The notes beneath the pieces were generated by a model. It had not been told where the DNA came from, made no database searches, and was given only the letters and a program-made list of their open reading frames with translations. The position numbers and the translations under genes were made by a program. Shown in pieces: positions 10,415-20,837 of a DNA stretch of 64,000 nucleotides (the stretch's first letter is position 1; the number at the start of each line of letters is the position of its first letter). Source of the stretch: Hyphococcus sp. Lineage in GTDB: Bacteria > Pseudomonadota > Alphaproteobacteria > Caulobacterales > Parvularculaceae. The stretch covers positions 1-64,000 of the forward strand of contig JANQOV010000061.1 of NCBI GenBank assembly GCA_028285645.1. Reading direction: 5' to 3'.

Positions 10415-11349
10415 CCGTCAAAGCCGCAGTCATTGGATCTGGAAACATAGGAACTGATCTGATGATCAAGATGATCAAATACCCCCAGAATATGGAGGTG
10501 GTTGCTGTCGCTGGTATTGATCCAGACTCTGAAGGCCTTGCCATGGCGCGCGAGCGGGGCGTCGCGACGACGCATGAGGGGATAGAGGGGCTTAAAAAAA
10601 TGTCCGTTTATCCGGAGATAGGCATCGTTTTTGACGCCACGTCCGCCTATGCCCACAAGGCGCATGATGAGGTGTTGCGCGCGGATGGCAAACAGGTTGT
10701 TGATCTCACGCCCGCGGCGATCGGACCTTTCACGATTCCGCCGGTGAATATGGATCAATATCTCGATCGGCCGAATGTCAATATGGTGACTTGCGGCGGG
10801 CAGGCGACCATTCCAATCGTGGCGGCGGTAAGCCAGGTTGCAACTGTTCATTATGCGGAAATTGTTGCGTCAGTATCATCGCGCTCGGCCGGTCCCGGCA
10901 CGCGCGCTAATATCGACGAGTTCACGCGCACGACGGCGAACGCAATCGAGAGGGTCGGCGGCGCTGCACAGGGCAAAGCGATCATTATTTTGAACCCCGC
11001 CGAGCCGCCGATGATCATGCGAGATACGGTTTTTACCCTTTCCGAAGGCGCGGAAGAAGAAACAATCCGCGATGCGATCGAAGCCATGGTGAAAAAAGTG
11101 CAGGCGTATGTGCCGGGCTATCGGCTCAAGCAGGAAGTGCAATTCGAACGTTTCGGCGACAACAATCCGCTGAAGATTCCCGGACGAGGAGAGTATACGG
11201 GGGTCAAGGCTTCAGTCTTTCTGGAAGTAGAAGGCGCAGGCGACTATCTGCCGAGCTATTCCGGCAATCTCGACATCATGACTGCGGCGGCCAAGGCGAC
11301 GGGTGAGCTTTTGGCGAAGAGAATCATAGACCGGAGGGCGGTCGCGTGA
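10411..11349 (+). CDS. dmpF: Acetaldehyde dehydrogenase (acylating)
   Basis: [64 protein letters not shown] overlap with dmpE; ATG 10411 chosen within the longer ORF. Confidence 0.95.
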   Translation: MTVKAAVIGSGNIGTDLMIKMIKYPQNMEVVAVAGIDPDSEGLAMARERGVATTHEGIEGLKKMSVYPEIGIVFDATSAYAHKAHDEVLRADGKQVVDLTPAAIGPFTIPPVNMDQYLDRPNVNMVTCGGQATIPIVAAVSQVATVHYAEIVASVSSRSAGPGTRANIDEFTRTTANAIERVGGAAQGKAIIILNPAEPPMIMRDTVFTLSEGAEEETIRDAIEAMVKKVQAYVPGYRLKQEVQFERFGDNNPLKIPGRGEYTGVKASVFLEVEGAGDYLPSYSGNLDIMTAAAKATGELLAKRIIDRRAVA

Positions 11350-12380
11350 CGTTCGACGTAAGCAAGGGCAAACTTTACATTCAGGACGTGACATTGCGCG
11401 ATGGCATGCACGCTATTCGTCACATGTATGGCATCGATCACGTACGGGCGATTGCTAAGGCTTTGGACGAAGCGGGCGTCGACGCGATCGAGGTTGCCCA
11501 TGGCGACGGTCTCAATGGCGGCAGCTTCAACTACGGCTTTGGCGCACACACCGACTGGGAGTGGCTGGAGGCGGTCGCAGACGTGCTGACAAATTCGGTG
11601 TTGACGACGCTGATCTTGCCGGGCGTCGGCACCGTTGAGGAGCTTCGCCGCGCATACGATCTTGGCGTTCGCTCTGTGCGCGTCGCGACCCATTGTACCG
11701 AAGCTGATGTCGCCAAGCAGCATATCGGCATCGCGCGCGATCTCGGCATGGACGTATCCGGCTTTTTGATGATGAGCCATATGACCGAGCCGGAAGCGCT
11801 CGCACAACAAGCGCTGTTGATGGAAAGTTACGGCGCACACTGCGTTTACGTTACTGACAGTGGAGGTGCGCTCGACATGGACGGCGTGCGTGATCGGATG
11901 CGCGCCTATGATAGGGTGCTAAAGCCCCAGACTCAGCGCGGCATGCACGCGCACCACAACCTGTCGCTTGGCGTCGCCAATTCTATTGTCGCCGCACAGG
12001 AAGGGTGTTTTCGGATCGACGCCAGTCTTGCTGGCATGGGCGCCGGGGCGGGCAATGCGCCGCTTGAAGTGTTCATCGCCGCCGCCGATCGGAAGGGCTG
12101 GAATCACGGTTGCGATGTCATGGGGTTGATGGACGCCGCCGAAGATCTTGTGCGTCCACTACAGGACCGGCCCGTTCGCGTCGATCGCGAAACGCTCGCG
12201 CTCGGTTATGCCGGCGTTTATTCGAGCTTTCTGCGTCACGCCGAAAAGGCGTCGGCTGACTATGGCATCGACACGCGCGCAATCCTGGTCGAACTCGGCG
12301 CCCGCAAAATGGTCGGCGGCCAGGAAGACATGATCATCGACGTCGCGCTCGACATGGTAAAGCAAAGAGAATCGGTATGA
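11346..12380 (+). CDS. dmpG: 4-hydroxy-2-oxovalerate aldolase
   Basis: [66 protein letters not shown] start overlapping dmpF stop. Confidence 0.95.
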   Translation: MTFDVSKGKLYIQDVTLRDGMHAIRHMYGIDHVRAIAKALDEAGVDAIEVAHGDGLNGGSFNYGFGAHTDWEWLEAVADVLTNSVLTTLILPGVGTVEELRRAYDLGVRSVRVATHCTEADVAKQHIGIARDLGMDVSGFLMMSHMTEPEALAQQALLMESYGAHCVYVTDSGGALDMDGVRDRMRAYDRVLKPQTQRGMHAHHNLSLGVANSIVAAQEGCFRIDASLAGMGAGAGNAPLEVFIAAADRKGWNHGCDVMGLMDAAEDLVRPLQDRPVRVDRETLALGYAGVYSSFLRHAEKASADYGIDTRAILVELGARKMVGGQEDMIIDVALDMVKQRESV

Positions 12381-13156
12381 TTGACATCACCGCCATTGCC
12401 GAGCGCCTTGACGAAGCCGCAAGAACGGCAAGCGCCACGCCGCAACTCGAAGAGCCGATCAGTCTTGAAGAGGCTTATGCTGTGCAGGCTGCGTCTCTAG
12501 AGCGACGCTATGCGCGCGGTGAGAAACGCATTGGCATAAAAATGGGCTTAACCAGCCGTGCGAAGATGACGCAAATGGGCGTTGAGGAAGTTATTTGGGG
12601 GCGCTTGACCGACGCAATGTTAGTCGAAGACGGCGACACGATAGACTTCCCAGCCTATGTGCACCCACGCGTGGAGCCGGAAATCGCTTTCCTGCTTGAT
12701 CGTCCGCTCACGGGCCGCGTAACGCCGATGCAAGCGTTAGAAGCCGTTGCAGCAATCGCTCCGGCGCTTGAGATCATCGATTCACGGTACGAGAATTTTA
12801 AATTCTCATTGACTGACGTTATTGCGGACAACAGTTCGTCGTCGAACTTTGTGGTTGGGCCGTGGTCTGATCCGCACCGTGACTTTTCCAACCTCGGGTT
12901 GATTTTAAGGCTTAGCGGCGTCGTTAAACAGATCGGGTCGAGTGCGGCGATCCTCGGCGATCCGATCCGTTCTCTGGTCGCCGCCGCAAGGCTCACCAGC
13001 GAGGCTGGCGAGCCGCTTCAGGCCGGTGACATTGTCCTTGCTGGGGGCGCGACCGCAGCGGAGGCGCTTTCGCCCGGTCAGCATGTTCAGGTCGCCATAC
13101 AAAATCTCGGCTCAGCGAATTTCCGGACCAGCGAGCATTTTGAGGAAAGAGATTGA
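12377..13156 (+). CDS. dmpH: 4-oxalocrotonate decarboxylase-like
   Basis: [42 protein letters not shown] (DmpH-type signature); overlaps dmpG by ATGA. Confidence 0.83.
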   Translation: MIDITAIAERLDEAARTASATPQLEEPISLEEAYAVQAASLERRYARGEKRIGIKMGLTSRAKMTQMGVEEVIWGRLTDAMLVEDGDTIDFPAYVHPRVEPEIAFLLDRPLTGRVTPMQALEAVAAIAPALEIIDSRYENFKFSLTDVIADNSSSSNFVVGPWSDPHRDFSNLGLILRLSGVVKQIGSSAAILGDPIRSLVAAARLTSEAGEPLQAGDIVLAGGATAAEALSPGQHVQVAIQNLGSANFRTSEHFEERD

Positions 13157-13318
13157 AGACGTCGTTGAGCAACGGAGTTGGGATATCAGGACTACAATTT
13201 GTTGAAAGTCCGTAGTCAGATAGAATAGCGCCGACACGCGACCATGTGGGTTTTGGCCCGTCGATCCGACTGTTCTCGCAACGCGAAAGGACAACACAAA
13301 AAGGAAAGTGCGAAGAAG

Positions 13319-13528
13319 ATGCCAATTATAACCGTCAATATTCTCGCCGGGCGCGACAAAGAGCGAAAGACGGCGCTGGTCCGCGAACTGTCGGAGGCGG
13401 CGGCCCGAACGTTGGATGCGCCCATCTCATCGGTTCGTGTGATCGTGAACGAAATGTCGCCGGAGCATTTTGGCATTGCCGGCGAAACGGCGGCGGACAA
13501 GGCGAGACGACTGAAGGAAGAAACATAA
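13319..13528 (+). CDS. dmpI: 4-oxalocrotonate tautomerase family enzyme
   Basis: 69-aa product MPIITVNILAGRDKERKTALVRELSEAAARTL with catalytic Pro after Met; internal ATG of ORF 13244. Confidence 0.85.
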   Translation: MPIITVNILAGRDKERKTALVRELSEAAARTLDAPISSVRVIVNEMSPEHFGIAGETAADKARRLKEET

Positions 13529-13592
13529 ATCTGAATGCTCGAGCAACCAGACGGACGAAACGACCTGTCAGTTTAATCAAAGGACAAATATC

Positions 13593-14654
13593 ATGGCGGA
13601 AATCCTCGGCATCGGCGTTTCACATTACCCGCCCTTTAGCGGGACGGACGAAAACATGGCGGATGTGTTTCGCAATCGACTGCGCGATCCCGGCTTGCCG
13701 AAAGAAAAATTGGATCCCGCTGCTTGGCCTGAAGAATTAAGGACGGAATTTGCGGATGATGAGGGCCTTGCCAGCGCTAAAATTCATAGAGAAAGCATGG
13801 TGGAGGGATTTCGAAAATGCATGGCCGCCATCAGGGATTTTAACCCGGATTTCTGCATCATCTGGGGCGATGATCAATATGAAAACTTCAAAGAAAGCAT
13901 CATTCCGCCATTTTGCGTGTTGGCCTACGACGATATGACAGTCAAGCCGTGGGCTCAGGCGCAAGACTCCTCCGACATGACCGGGAAACCGAACTACTGG
14001 AACGAGGGCAATGACTATTCGATTGATATCAAGTTTGCAAAACAGCCGGCTAAAGAACTGGTCAGCTTCCTTTTGCAGCGTGATTTCGACGTTTCATACG
14101 CTTACGAACCGTTAAATCATCCAGGCATTGCCCATGCATTTTTGAATGCGATTTTATACCTTGATTTTGATCGGGAAGGTTTTTCCTTCCCAATTATTCC
14201 CATGCCAATCAATTGCTATGGCGAACGCGTCATTAGCTATCGCGGGTTTATCAGTAGTTTGAATGACATGGATCGCGAACTTGACCCACCGTCGCCCAGC
14301 CCTGCGCGTTGTTTCGATTTGGGGACTTTGGTTGCGAAATTCTGCAGCGAAAGTCCCTATCGGGTTGCACTCATTGCATCGTCGAGCTGGTCCCACGCTT
14401 TCTTATGCGACAAGACTCATCGTATGTACCCTGACGTGCCGTTCGACCGCAAAATGTACAAAGCCTTGCAAGAAGGCGACTACGAGCGTTGGCGGAACAC
14501 CACATTGGACGAAATCACCGACTCGGCAAACCAGGAAATGCTGAATTGGATGCCACTGGCGGGGGCCATGAACCACCTTGGCCGCAAACCACAGTGGACG
14601 GATTTTGTGGAAACGTATTTGTTCAATTCGAGTAAAGTCGCCGCCATTTTTTGA
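13593..14654 (+). CDS. Class III (LigB-superfamily) extradiol ring-cleavage dioxygenase
   Basis: GVSHYPPF N-terminal His region, IWGDDQYENF, NHPGIAHAF, IPMPINCYGERVI, ASSSWSHAFL. Confidence 0.78.
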   Translation: MAEILGIGVSHYPPFSGTDENMADVFRNRLRDPGLPKEKLDPAAWPEELRTEFADDEGLASAKIHRESMVEGFRKCMAAIRDFNPDFCIIWGDDQYENFKESIIPPFCVLAYDDMTVKPWAQAQDSSDMTGKPNYWNEGNDYSIDIKFAKQPAKELVSFLLQRDFDVSYAYEPLNHPGIAHAFLNAILYLDFDREGFSFPIIPMPINCYGERVISYRGFISSLNDMDRELDPPSPSPARCFDLGTLVAKFCSESPYRVALIASSSWSHAFLCDKTHRMYPDVPFDRKMYKALQEGDYERWRNTTLDEITDSANQEMLNWMPLAGAMNHLGRKPQWTDFVETYLFNSSKVAAIF

Positions 14655-14681
14655 AGATGGTTTTTATCCATCAACAGCAAT

Positions 14682-16352
14682 ATGTCGTCCGCACTGCAGA
14701 TCTTCACGAAGCCGAATTGCCCTTTCTGCGACAAGGCAAAGGACGCTATCCAAGGAATCGGCCTTTCATTTGAAGAACATGATGTGACGGCGTGCCGCCG
14801 GAACGCCGATCTGAGCGTTTATCTTTCGGGCGTCTCGACGGTTCCGCAGGCTTTGCTCGGCGATCTGCACATAAATGGTTCCCGCGATATTCTCGCATTA
14901 ACCGCGGCGGCTCGTTTGAAACCCCTTGTAATGGGCGTGAACACAGAATGGGACGTCGACGTCCCGTCAGACGCCGATCTTGCAGCCGGCGTCGAGGATA
15001 TTGTCCTTCATACGGTGCTGCCCGAAAGTGACGGGACGCGTTCCGATGACCCGGAAGAGTGGGCGCTCCTACATTTTTACAAAGGGTTTTTCGGCTTCTG
15101 GCCGAACGCATTTTATTACTTGCACCACTGGCCGGAGGCGTACAAATTATACGTCTACGCCCACAACATTGGCGCCATTCGCGGCGGGCTTGAATTCCTC
15201 GGCGCACCTGTCGTGATTGCAACAGGGTATGCGACGTCGCACGCTCACGGCTGCAATTACTGTCAGGTGCACATAACGGCGGGACGCGGTGAGCAGTCGC
15301 TCGCCATGCCCAAGCTGATTGAGGCGGCCCGGGCCGGCAAAGCGCCGGCGGACGCACCCATCGGGCCCTTCGAACTCGCGCTGGCTGATCTCGCCGCCGC
15401 CGCTACCGATAATATTGTGACGACTGAACAGCTCGACGAGATCCGGTCGCTCGTCAACCAAGCCCGCATCTCGGGTGCGGACGTCGACACCAACATCACA
15501 GGTGTATCGATGATCGCCTCGGCATTTGGCTTCTTCAACACCTTCAATGATCTTACCGGCGTGAAGGTCGAGGCGGAATGGGCCAAGAAGGCTGAAGCTC
15601 ATGCGGGCGTTACAGCCGGCCGCCATGGCGTAAGTGAAGACCGGGCCTCTGATAATCTAGACCACGACCTGCCCGAGGGCGGACCGAGCCTTGATGATAT
15701 GATCGCTAGATATGAACGCCTGGTCGCAGAGGCGGGCGGGGTCGAAGCATTTGCATTGCGCGAATTGGGAATCATGCCGTCCTGGATCAGGCTGTGGCCT
15801 AAACAGCTACGCGCGCGTCATATTTTGCTTTATGCCGAGACGATGCAGACGCGCGACCATTCTCCAATCCCTTCAGAGCTCAAGCATTTAATGGCGCGCG
15901 TTTCCGCCATCTCAAAAGGACATGATTATCTTGCCGCTATTGAAGGGTTTCTTTCGTATAAGGCCGCAGGCAGGTCAGCCGAGTCGATCCAACGGGTTCG
16001 TTTTTGTTTTGAGGCGGCAAGGGGGCGTGATACGAAACTCTCGTTATTCACCACCCGGGAGCACGCAGCGCTTAAGCTCGCATGGTTATCGGCGCAGACG
16101 CCGCTGACGACGCCGCGCCGTTTTATCCAGCCTGCGCTTGACGCCTGGTCTCCTGTCGAGCTCATTCATCTTATTACTGTATGTTCGATAGCGGGCATGG
16201 TGCAGCGGTTTGCGGCAATCGCTAAACCCGAAATCGAAACCAAAGTTGAGGCTTTTTTCGCTGAGTACAGATTGATGACCGACACGCTCGCCATTCGCTA
16301 TCCGCTGCGGGGTGAACAACGCGGCGAATTTCTAGCGCATTTCTCCGGCTAG
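14682..16352 (+). CDS. Glutaredoxin domain fused to AhpD-like / carboxymuconolactone-decarboxylase-type domain
   Basis: N-terminal IFTKPNCPFCDKAKDAI...VSTVPQALLGDLHINGSRD (Grx), then ATSHAHGCNYCQVHITAGRGEQS (CxxC, AhpD-like), then a second helical half without CxxC. Confidence 0.75.
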   Translation: MSSALQIFTKPNCPFCDKAKDAIQGIGLSFEEHDVTACRRNADLSVYLSGVSTVPQALLGDLHINGSRDILALTAAARLKPLVMGVNTEWDVDVPSDADLAAGVEDIVLHTVLPESDGTRSDDPEEWALLHFYKGFFGFWPNAFYYLHHWPEAYKLYVYAHNIGAIRGGLEFLGAPVVIATGYATSHAHGCNYCQVHITAGRGEQSLAMPKLIEAARAGKAPADAPIGPFELALADLAAAATDNIVTTEQLDEIRSLVNQARISGADVDTNITGVSMIASAFGFFNTFNDLTGVKVEAEWAKKAEAHAGVTAGRHGVSEDRASDNLDHDLPEGGPSLDDMIARYERLVAEAGGVEAFALRELGIMPSWIRLWPKQLRARHILLYAETMQTRDHSPIPSELKHLMARVSAISKGHDYLAAIEGFLSYKAAGRSAESIQRVRFCFEAARGRDTKLSLFTTREHAALKLAWLSAQTPLTTPRRFIQPALDAWSPVELIHLITVCSIAGMVQRFAAIAKPEIETKVEAFFAEYRLMTDTLAIRYPLRGEQRGEFLAHFSG

Positions 16353-16467
16353 GCCATTGTGGCGACGTGAATTATTGTTTGAAGCTTGCTTCTTCGTACT
16401 TCAATAAGGCTATGCTGACTCGTTTCTGGTCGATCTCGACGCCGTCAGAGCACCCCAACATTTCCCA

Positions 16468-16785
16468 TTAGTCTTCGGGCGCAATCTCAATCCTCATTCC
16501 GTCGAGCTCGTTGCTGAACGGGATTTGGCAGGAAAGTCGCGAATTAGAGCGGCGGTGATCCGAGCCGTCGAGTAGGTCATTTTCATCTTCACTCATCGGC
16601 GGCAACATATCGGAAAACTTTTCATCGACAAAAACGTGACAGGTTGCACAAGAACAACAGCCTCCACAGATCGCGGCGAGTTCATCGACGCCGCCTTCAC
16701 GGATGATTTCCATAACAGACACACCGAATTCGCCGTCGATGACGATTTCGTCTCCATCACGAATGGTCACAAGCAACTTGGGCAT
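16468..16785 (-). CDS. [2Fe-2S] ferredoxin (adrenodoxin-type)
   Basis: [19 protein letters not shown] with C-x5-C-x2-C spacing, distal Cys in SRLSCQIPF. Confidence 0.9.
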   Translation of the reverse strand: MPKLLVTIRDGDEIVIDGEFGVSVMEIIREGGVDELAAICGGCCSCATCHVFVDEKFSDMLPPMSEDENDLLDGSDHRRSNSRLSCQIPFSNELDGMRIEIAPED

Positions 16786-16841
16786 GTTCAGAGTTTCCTT
16801 ACGTAAGGCGCCAATAAGATGTTCTGCGTGTTTATCTTTGT

Positions 16842-18083
16842 TCAGTCAGCGACGGCGGCTGCGAGATCTTTCAAAGGCATGCTTGAGTCAGCCAGCCGGT
16901 CTTTAGGCGGCGCCGCTCCGTTGGTTACAAGCGCACGGCCCTGCACATAGTCCCTGACGGTGTTAACGCAGTCGAGCGCGATCACTTTGCCGCGTTTAAG
17001 GTAAACCACGCTGAACGCGCGTGTTGCAGGATCGCCGCGCAGCACGGTTGCGTCGTGGCCGGTTGAAATCCCGACCGTTTGCAGTTTGAGATCATATTGA
17101 TTCGACCAGAACCAAGGGACGGCGCGATAAGGTAGCGGCGTCCCGGTGATCGCCTTGGCGACCGTTGTCGCCTGATCGTTCGCATTCTGTACGGATTCGA
17201 GCCGGACCCGCGCTCCGTCCGCATAGGAGTTGTAATGCGCGGCGCAATCGCCAATTGCGTAAATGTCGGGCAGGGATGTGCGGCAATGCTCGTCGACATC
17301 GACTCCGTTCTCGCCTGCCGCGCCGGCCGCGATGAGCGGTGCAACTGCCGGGGTGATCCCGATGCCGACAATCACCATCTCGCAGTCGATGATATCGCCA
17401 TCGGCCAACCGCACGCCGCACGCGGCGCCGTCTCGCTCTTCAATGCACTCGACTGTTACGCCCAGGCGTACGTCAACGCCATGAGCGCGATGCTCCGCCT
17501 CGAAGAATCGTGAAAGCGGTTCTCCCGCGACGCGCGCAAGCACGCGGGGTGCAGCTTCCAAAACCGCAACGTGCTTGCCGAGCTTTGTCAGCACCGCCGC
17601 CGCCTCAAGCCCTATATATCCCCCGCCGATCACGACCGCGCGGGTTACGTTTTCAAGTTCACTCATCAAGCGGTCGACGTCGCCGCGTGTTCGCACGGCA
17701 TGGACGCCGGAGAGGTTATGTCCTGAACAGATAAGTTGTCGGGGGGTTCCGCCCGTCGCCCAGATCAAGGCGCGGTAACCGATCTCGGTTCCATTCTCTG
17801 TCGTCACGCGGCGCGGATTTGGGTCGACCGAAACGACGCGGCGGGAGAGCATCATAACGATCTCTTTTTCTATCCAGAACTTCGCTGGCCGGAGTAGGAT
17901 TCGCTCAAACTCTTTTTCGCGCGCAAGGTATTCCTTGGAGAGAGGCGGCCGTTCGTAGGGAAGGTCGGGTTCTTCAGAAACAATCGCTATGGAGCCCGTG
18001 AATTTGTTCTGGCGCAGCGCCGCCGCGGCCTGTGCGCCGCCGTGCCCGCCGCCGACAATTAGTATTTCATAGTTCTCATGCAA
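16842..18083 (-). CDS. FAD-dependent ferredoxin/rubredoxin reductase
   Basis: [57 protein letters not shown]; ends close to the ferredoxin start. Confidence 0.92.
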   Translation of the reverse strand: MHENYEILIVGGGHGGAQAAAALRQNKFTGSIAIVSEEPDLPYERPPLSKEYLAREKEFERILLRPAKFWIEKEIVMMLSRRVVSVDPNPRRVTTENGTEIGYRALIWATGGTPRQLICSGHNLSGVHAVRTRGDVDRLMSELENVTRAVVIGGGYIGLEAAAVLTKLGKHVAVLEAAPRVLARVAGEPLSRFFEAEHRAHGVDVRLGVTVECIEERDGAACGVRLADGDIIDCEMVIVGIGITPAVAPLIAAGAAGENGVDVDEHCRTSLPDIYAIGDCAAHYNSYADGARVRLESVQNANDQATTVAKAITGTPLPYRAVPWFWSNQYDLKLQTVGISTGHDATVLRGDPATRAFSVVYLKRGKVIALDCVNTVRDYVQGRALVTNGAAPPKDRLADSSMPLKDLAAAVAD

Positions 18084-18202
18084 GATATTGACCTTCGGGG
18101 GCTATGAACGCCGAGTCACTTTCGTTGCTGCTAACGGTCATAGGCGGCGCGAGCTCATAATTTCCCCACGCTTTCAGCGCGTTGCGCTTGACATATAACA
18201 AC

Positions 18203-18214
18203 TATGCTAGCATA
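18203..18214. promoter_or_regulatory. Palindrome TATGCTAGCATA in the divergent 18083/18366 promoter region
   Basis: Perfect 12-bp palindrome just downstream of TTGACA at 18188-18193. Confidence 0.4.
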
Positions 18215-18365
18215 ACTTATTAATACAGCGCAATAGGTGAGGTATTGGTTGGCGAGTTGCCGAGAAGGCGTAAACTACAGTCATGCAGGCTGTGTTTTCG
18301 GCAAGTTGTGAACTGATGTTTCTTGCCAGCGCTGATATCGTGGGCGAACCATTGAAGGAGAGAAC

Positions 18366-19439
18366 GTGCGGGGCGATTTGCTACTCGTCGGAAGCGTACC
18401 GTTTCAATCAGCCGAAGAGGTGTTCACGCTTGCTTCAAAAAAGTTAGGCGCCCACCTGAGCTGTATCCCTGACGGAGAAGTGTTGGACCGTCGTTTTTGG
18501 GCTATTCGGATGATGTTTCAGGTGTTCAATGGCCACCCCGCGATTGAAACTCTGCATTCGCCAGCGGCGGCTCCGGGCGCTGAGAAACTGATTCCTGAAA
18601 GTCGTGATGATTCCTGGGTGTTTCGTCTGAAGCCGGGCGTGTCGTCTTTGAAGTTCGATATGCTTGGTTGGCGCCTGGGTTACGCCAAGGACGCACAAAA
18701 CTCCTATGCGCTCTTTTCGGCGATGAAAAGAGAGGGGAAGATCGCAGCGAAAACGCGCTTTCAGGTGTCGCTGCCCAGTGTGAACAGCGTCTGCAATCCT
18801 GCGAGTTTCGACGTGGATGAGAAGGAGCTCGGCATCATTCGTGCAGGGTTTCAGGAAGCGCTGGTGGCCGAAACCGAAATGATTTGTAAAATCATTCCGA
18901 CTGAGGAACTAGCGATTCAGTTCGATTGCGCCCGGGAAATAACCGATATTCATGGTGGATTTGGACTGCCAGCTGAAGGCGCCGTTGAACGCAACCTGCC
19001 GCAGTTCAAAGCGATTATCCCCGCCGTCGCGGATGGGGCGCAACTCGGCTTTCATTTTTGCTTTGGAACGTTCGGCGGCTGGCCGCGGTTTGCGCCAGAT
19101 AATCTTGCAACGATTGTGGAGTTTGCAAACGGACTAACCGCGTTATCGCCGCGACGCATCGAATGGATTCATATTCCAACCCTCGACACCGTCGATCCCG
19201 ATTTTTATGCGCCACTGGCAAACTTGGAGACCGGCGAAGCGTTCATCTATCTAGGCATGATTCATTCGATGAAGAGCTTCGAGGAACGTTACCTTTTGGC
19301 GCGCAAATATTTGAGAAAATTTGGATTAGGGACTTATTGTGGTCTGGGCCGCCTTGCGCCGGAAGCGGTCGAAACCTGTTTTGACGATCATTTGCGCGCA
19401 CTGGACGTGATCGCGTCGGTTTCAACGGCGCACGGCTGA
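18366..19439 (+). CDS. UROD/MetE-like superfamily protein (methionine synthase C-terminal-like)
   Basis: MetE-like Zn-ligand patterns: LGFHFCFGTFGG (HxC) and GTYCGLGR; LLVGSVPF N-terminus. Confidence 0.65.
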   Translation: MRGDLLLVGSVPFQSAEEVFTLASKKLGAHLSCIPDGEVLDRRFWAIRMMFQVFNGHPAIETLHSPAAAPGAEKLIPESRDDSWVFRLKPGVSSLKFDMLGWRLGYAKDAQNSYALFSAMKREGKIAAKTRFQVSLPSVNSVCNPASFDVDEKELGIIRAGFQEALVAETEMICKIIPTEELAIQFDCAREITDIHGGFGLPAEGAVERNLPQFKAIIPAVADGAQLGFHFCFGTFGGWPRFAPDNLATIVEFANGLTALSPRRIEWIHIPTLDTVDPDFYAPLANLETGEAFIYLGMIHSMKSFEERYLLARKYLRKFGLGTYCGLGRLAPEAVETCFDDHLRALDVIASVSTAHG

Positions 19440-19624
19440 ATAAAGCGCCGCGGCAACCTTCATTCTTAATTTTGCCGGCACATGAAGAGCGCGTTGATAA
19501 AAAATACCCAAGTGATCTTGAAAGATAATCTTTTGTCGAACCTTCTACCGACTGATGGGAGTGAGGAGCAGCTTGCAGTTCGCGTGCGAGACCTAACTCT
19601 GGATTTCTTATGCTGAGCTTTCGT

Positions 19625-20644
19625 TCATTGAGGGTGCTCGACATGAACAAGTTGTTTTCCGACGTTCTGACCAGACAGCAATCGCATGAGGCCTTCAGGC
19701 GCATTTTCAATGCCTTCAAGAATGTCTTCGCGGACACTTATTCGACCTTCAGCATGCCATCGTGCCAGGTCCGCTAATCCTTCAGAAAAGCGATCTGCGT
19801 AATCCATAACCAGCAAGCCCTTTTTCATCAGCCGCTTGACAATGAATGCATCCGTGTCGCGCGGTCCGATGTCTTGTGACGGATCTTCCAAATGCGCGCC
19901 TGCAATTCGGCCGCATCCAATAATCCGGCCGCCAATATTCATCACTTTCATTGCTTCGTCGTAAATTGGGCCGCCAGTGTTGTCGAAGAATATGTCGACG
20001 CCTTCGGGGCATGCCTTTGCAAGCTTTTCTGGAAACGCCGGATCTTTCCGGTTCACGGCCGCGTCGTAGCCCAAGCTTGAAACGCAATGGTCAGTTTTTT
20101 CGTCCGAACCGACGACAGCGACAGCCCGGCACCCTTTCAGTTTTGCTATTGCAGCGACAATAGATCCGACGGCGCCTGCGCCGGCTGAGACCAGCACTGT
20201 CTCGCCAGCCACCGGTTTGCCGATATCAAGCAAGCCGAAATAAGCGGTAAGGCCGACCATGCCAAGCAACGTCAACGCCAGGCGTGGCGAACCGAGGGAA
20301 GGGTCAATAACGCGCGATTGCGAGTTTTGACCATCAAGCGCGAAACTTTGCATGCCAAAATAACCAATGACGGCGTCGCCAACTTTTCGGTCAGGTCGGT
20401 TTGATTGGATAACTTCGCCAACGGCATAGGCGTGCATGACCTCGCCGACCTCGACTCCCGCCTCATAGTTGGCGCGCGACTTTATTCTGGTGACCATAAA
20501 CGGATCGATTGAAATCCAGTCGACCCGGATGAGCGCTTCGCCTTCGCTCGGCGTCGGTTGCTCGCCGACCTCAAAGCGAAAATTCTCCAAACTTGGCCGG
20601 CCAATGGCCTTCGACGCCAGTTTAATGCAAGCGTTATCCGCCAT
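19625..20644 (-). CDS. NADP-dependent oxidoreductase, medium-chain (CurA/leukotriene B4 dehydrogenase-like)
   Basis: GAGAVGSIVAAIAKLKGCRAVAVVGSDEK, DIFFDNTGGPIYDEAMKVMNIGGRIIGCG. Confidence 0.9.
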   Translation of the reverse strand: MADNACIKLASKAIGRPSLENFRFEVGEQPTPSEGEALIRVDWISIDPFMVTRIKSRANYEAGVEVGEVMHAYAVGEVIQSNRPDRKVGDAVIGYFGMQSFALDGQNSQSRVIDPSLGSPRLALTLLGMVGLTAYFGLLDIGKPVAGETVLVSAGAGAVGSIVAAIAKLKGCRAVAVVGSDEKTDHCVSSLGYDAAVNRKDPAFPEKLAKACPEGVDIFFDNTGGPIYDEAMKVMNIGGRIIGCGRIAGAHLEDPSQDIGPRDTDAFIVKRLMKKGLLVMDYADRFSEGLADLARWHAEGRISVREDILEGIENAPEGLMRLLSGQNVGKQLVHVEHPQ

Positions 20645-20711
20645 GCTTTGCTCCTTAATCCGCTATTCTATCGGTTTTCTTGTTTGTGACGCAATGCACT
20701 ATAAAAGACTC

Positions 20712-20735
20712 TATTTATGTCACTTGACATAAATA
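20712..20735. promoter_or_regulatory. Candidate TetR-type operator, copy 1
   Basis: TATTTATG-tcacttga-CATAAATA perfect inverted repeat overlapping TTGACA-N17-TATGGT; core shared with 30719-30746. Confidence 0.7.
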
Positions 20736-20837
20736 ATACACTAAAATATGGTTTGTGCCACACCTCCAGGGTGACCAAAACGAACAGGAGGAGACCCCGC
20801 TTGCGAGGGCTTAGGGCGGCGGGACAGGGAGGAAAAC

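Noticed and set aside
12791-12807. Perfect palindrome GAGAATTTTAAATTCTC
   Set aside because: Lies inside the dmpH-like CDS and encodes the conserved YENFKF motif, so protein constraint explains it.
14746-15357. 203-aa minus-strand ORF opposite the Grx-AhpD fusion
   Set aside because: Arg/Pro/Ser-rich antisense translation without motifs.
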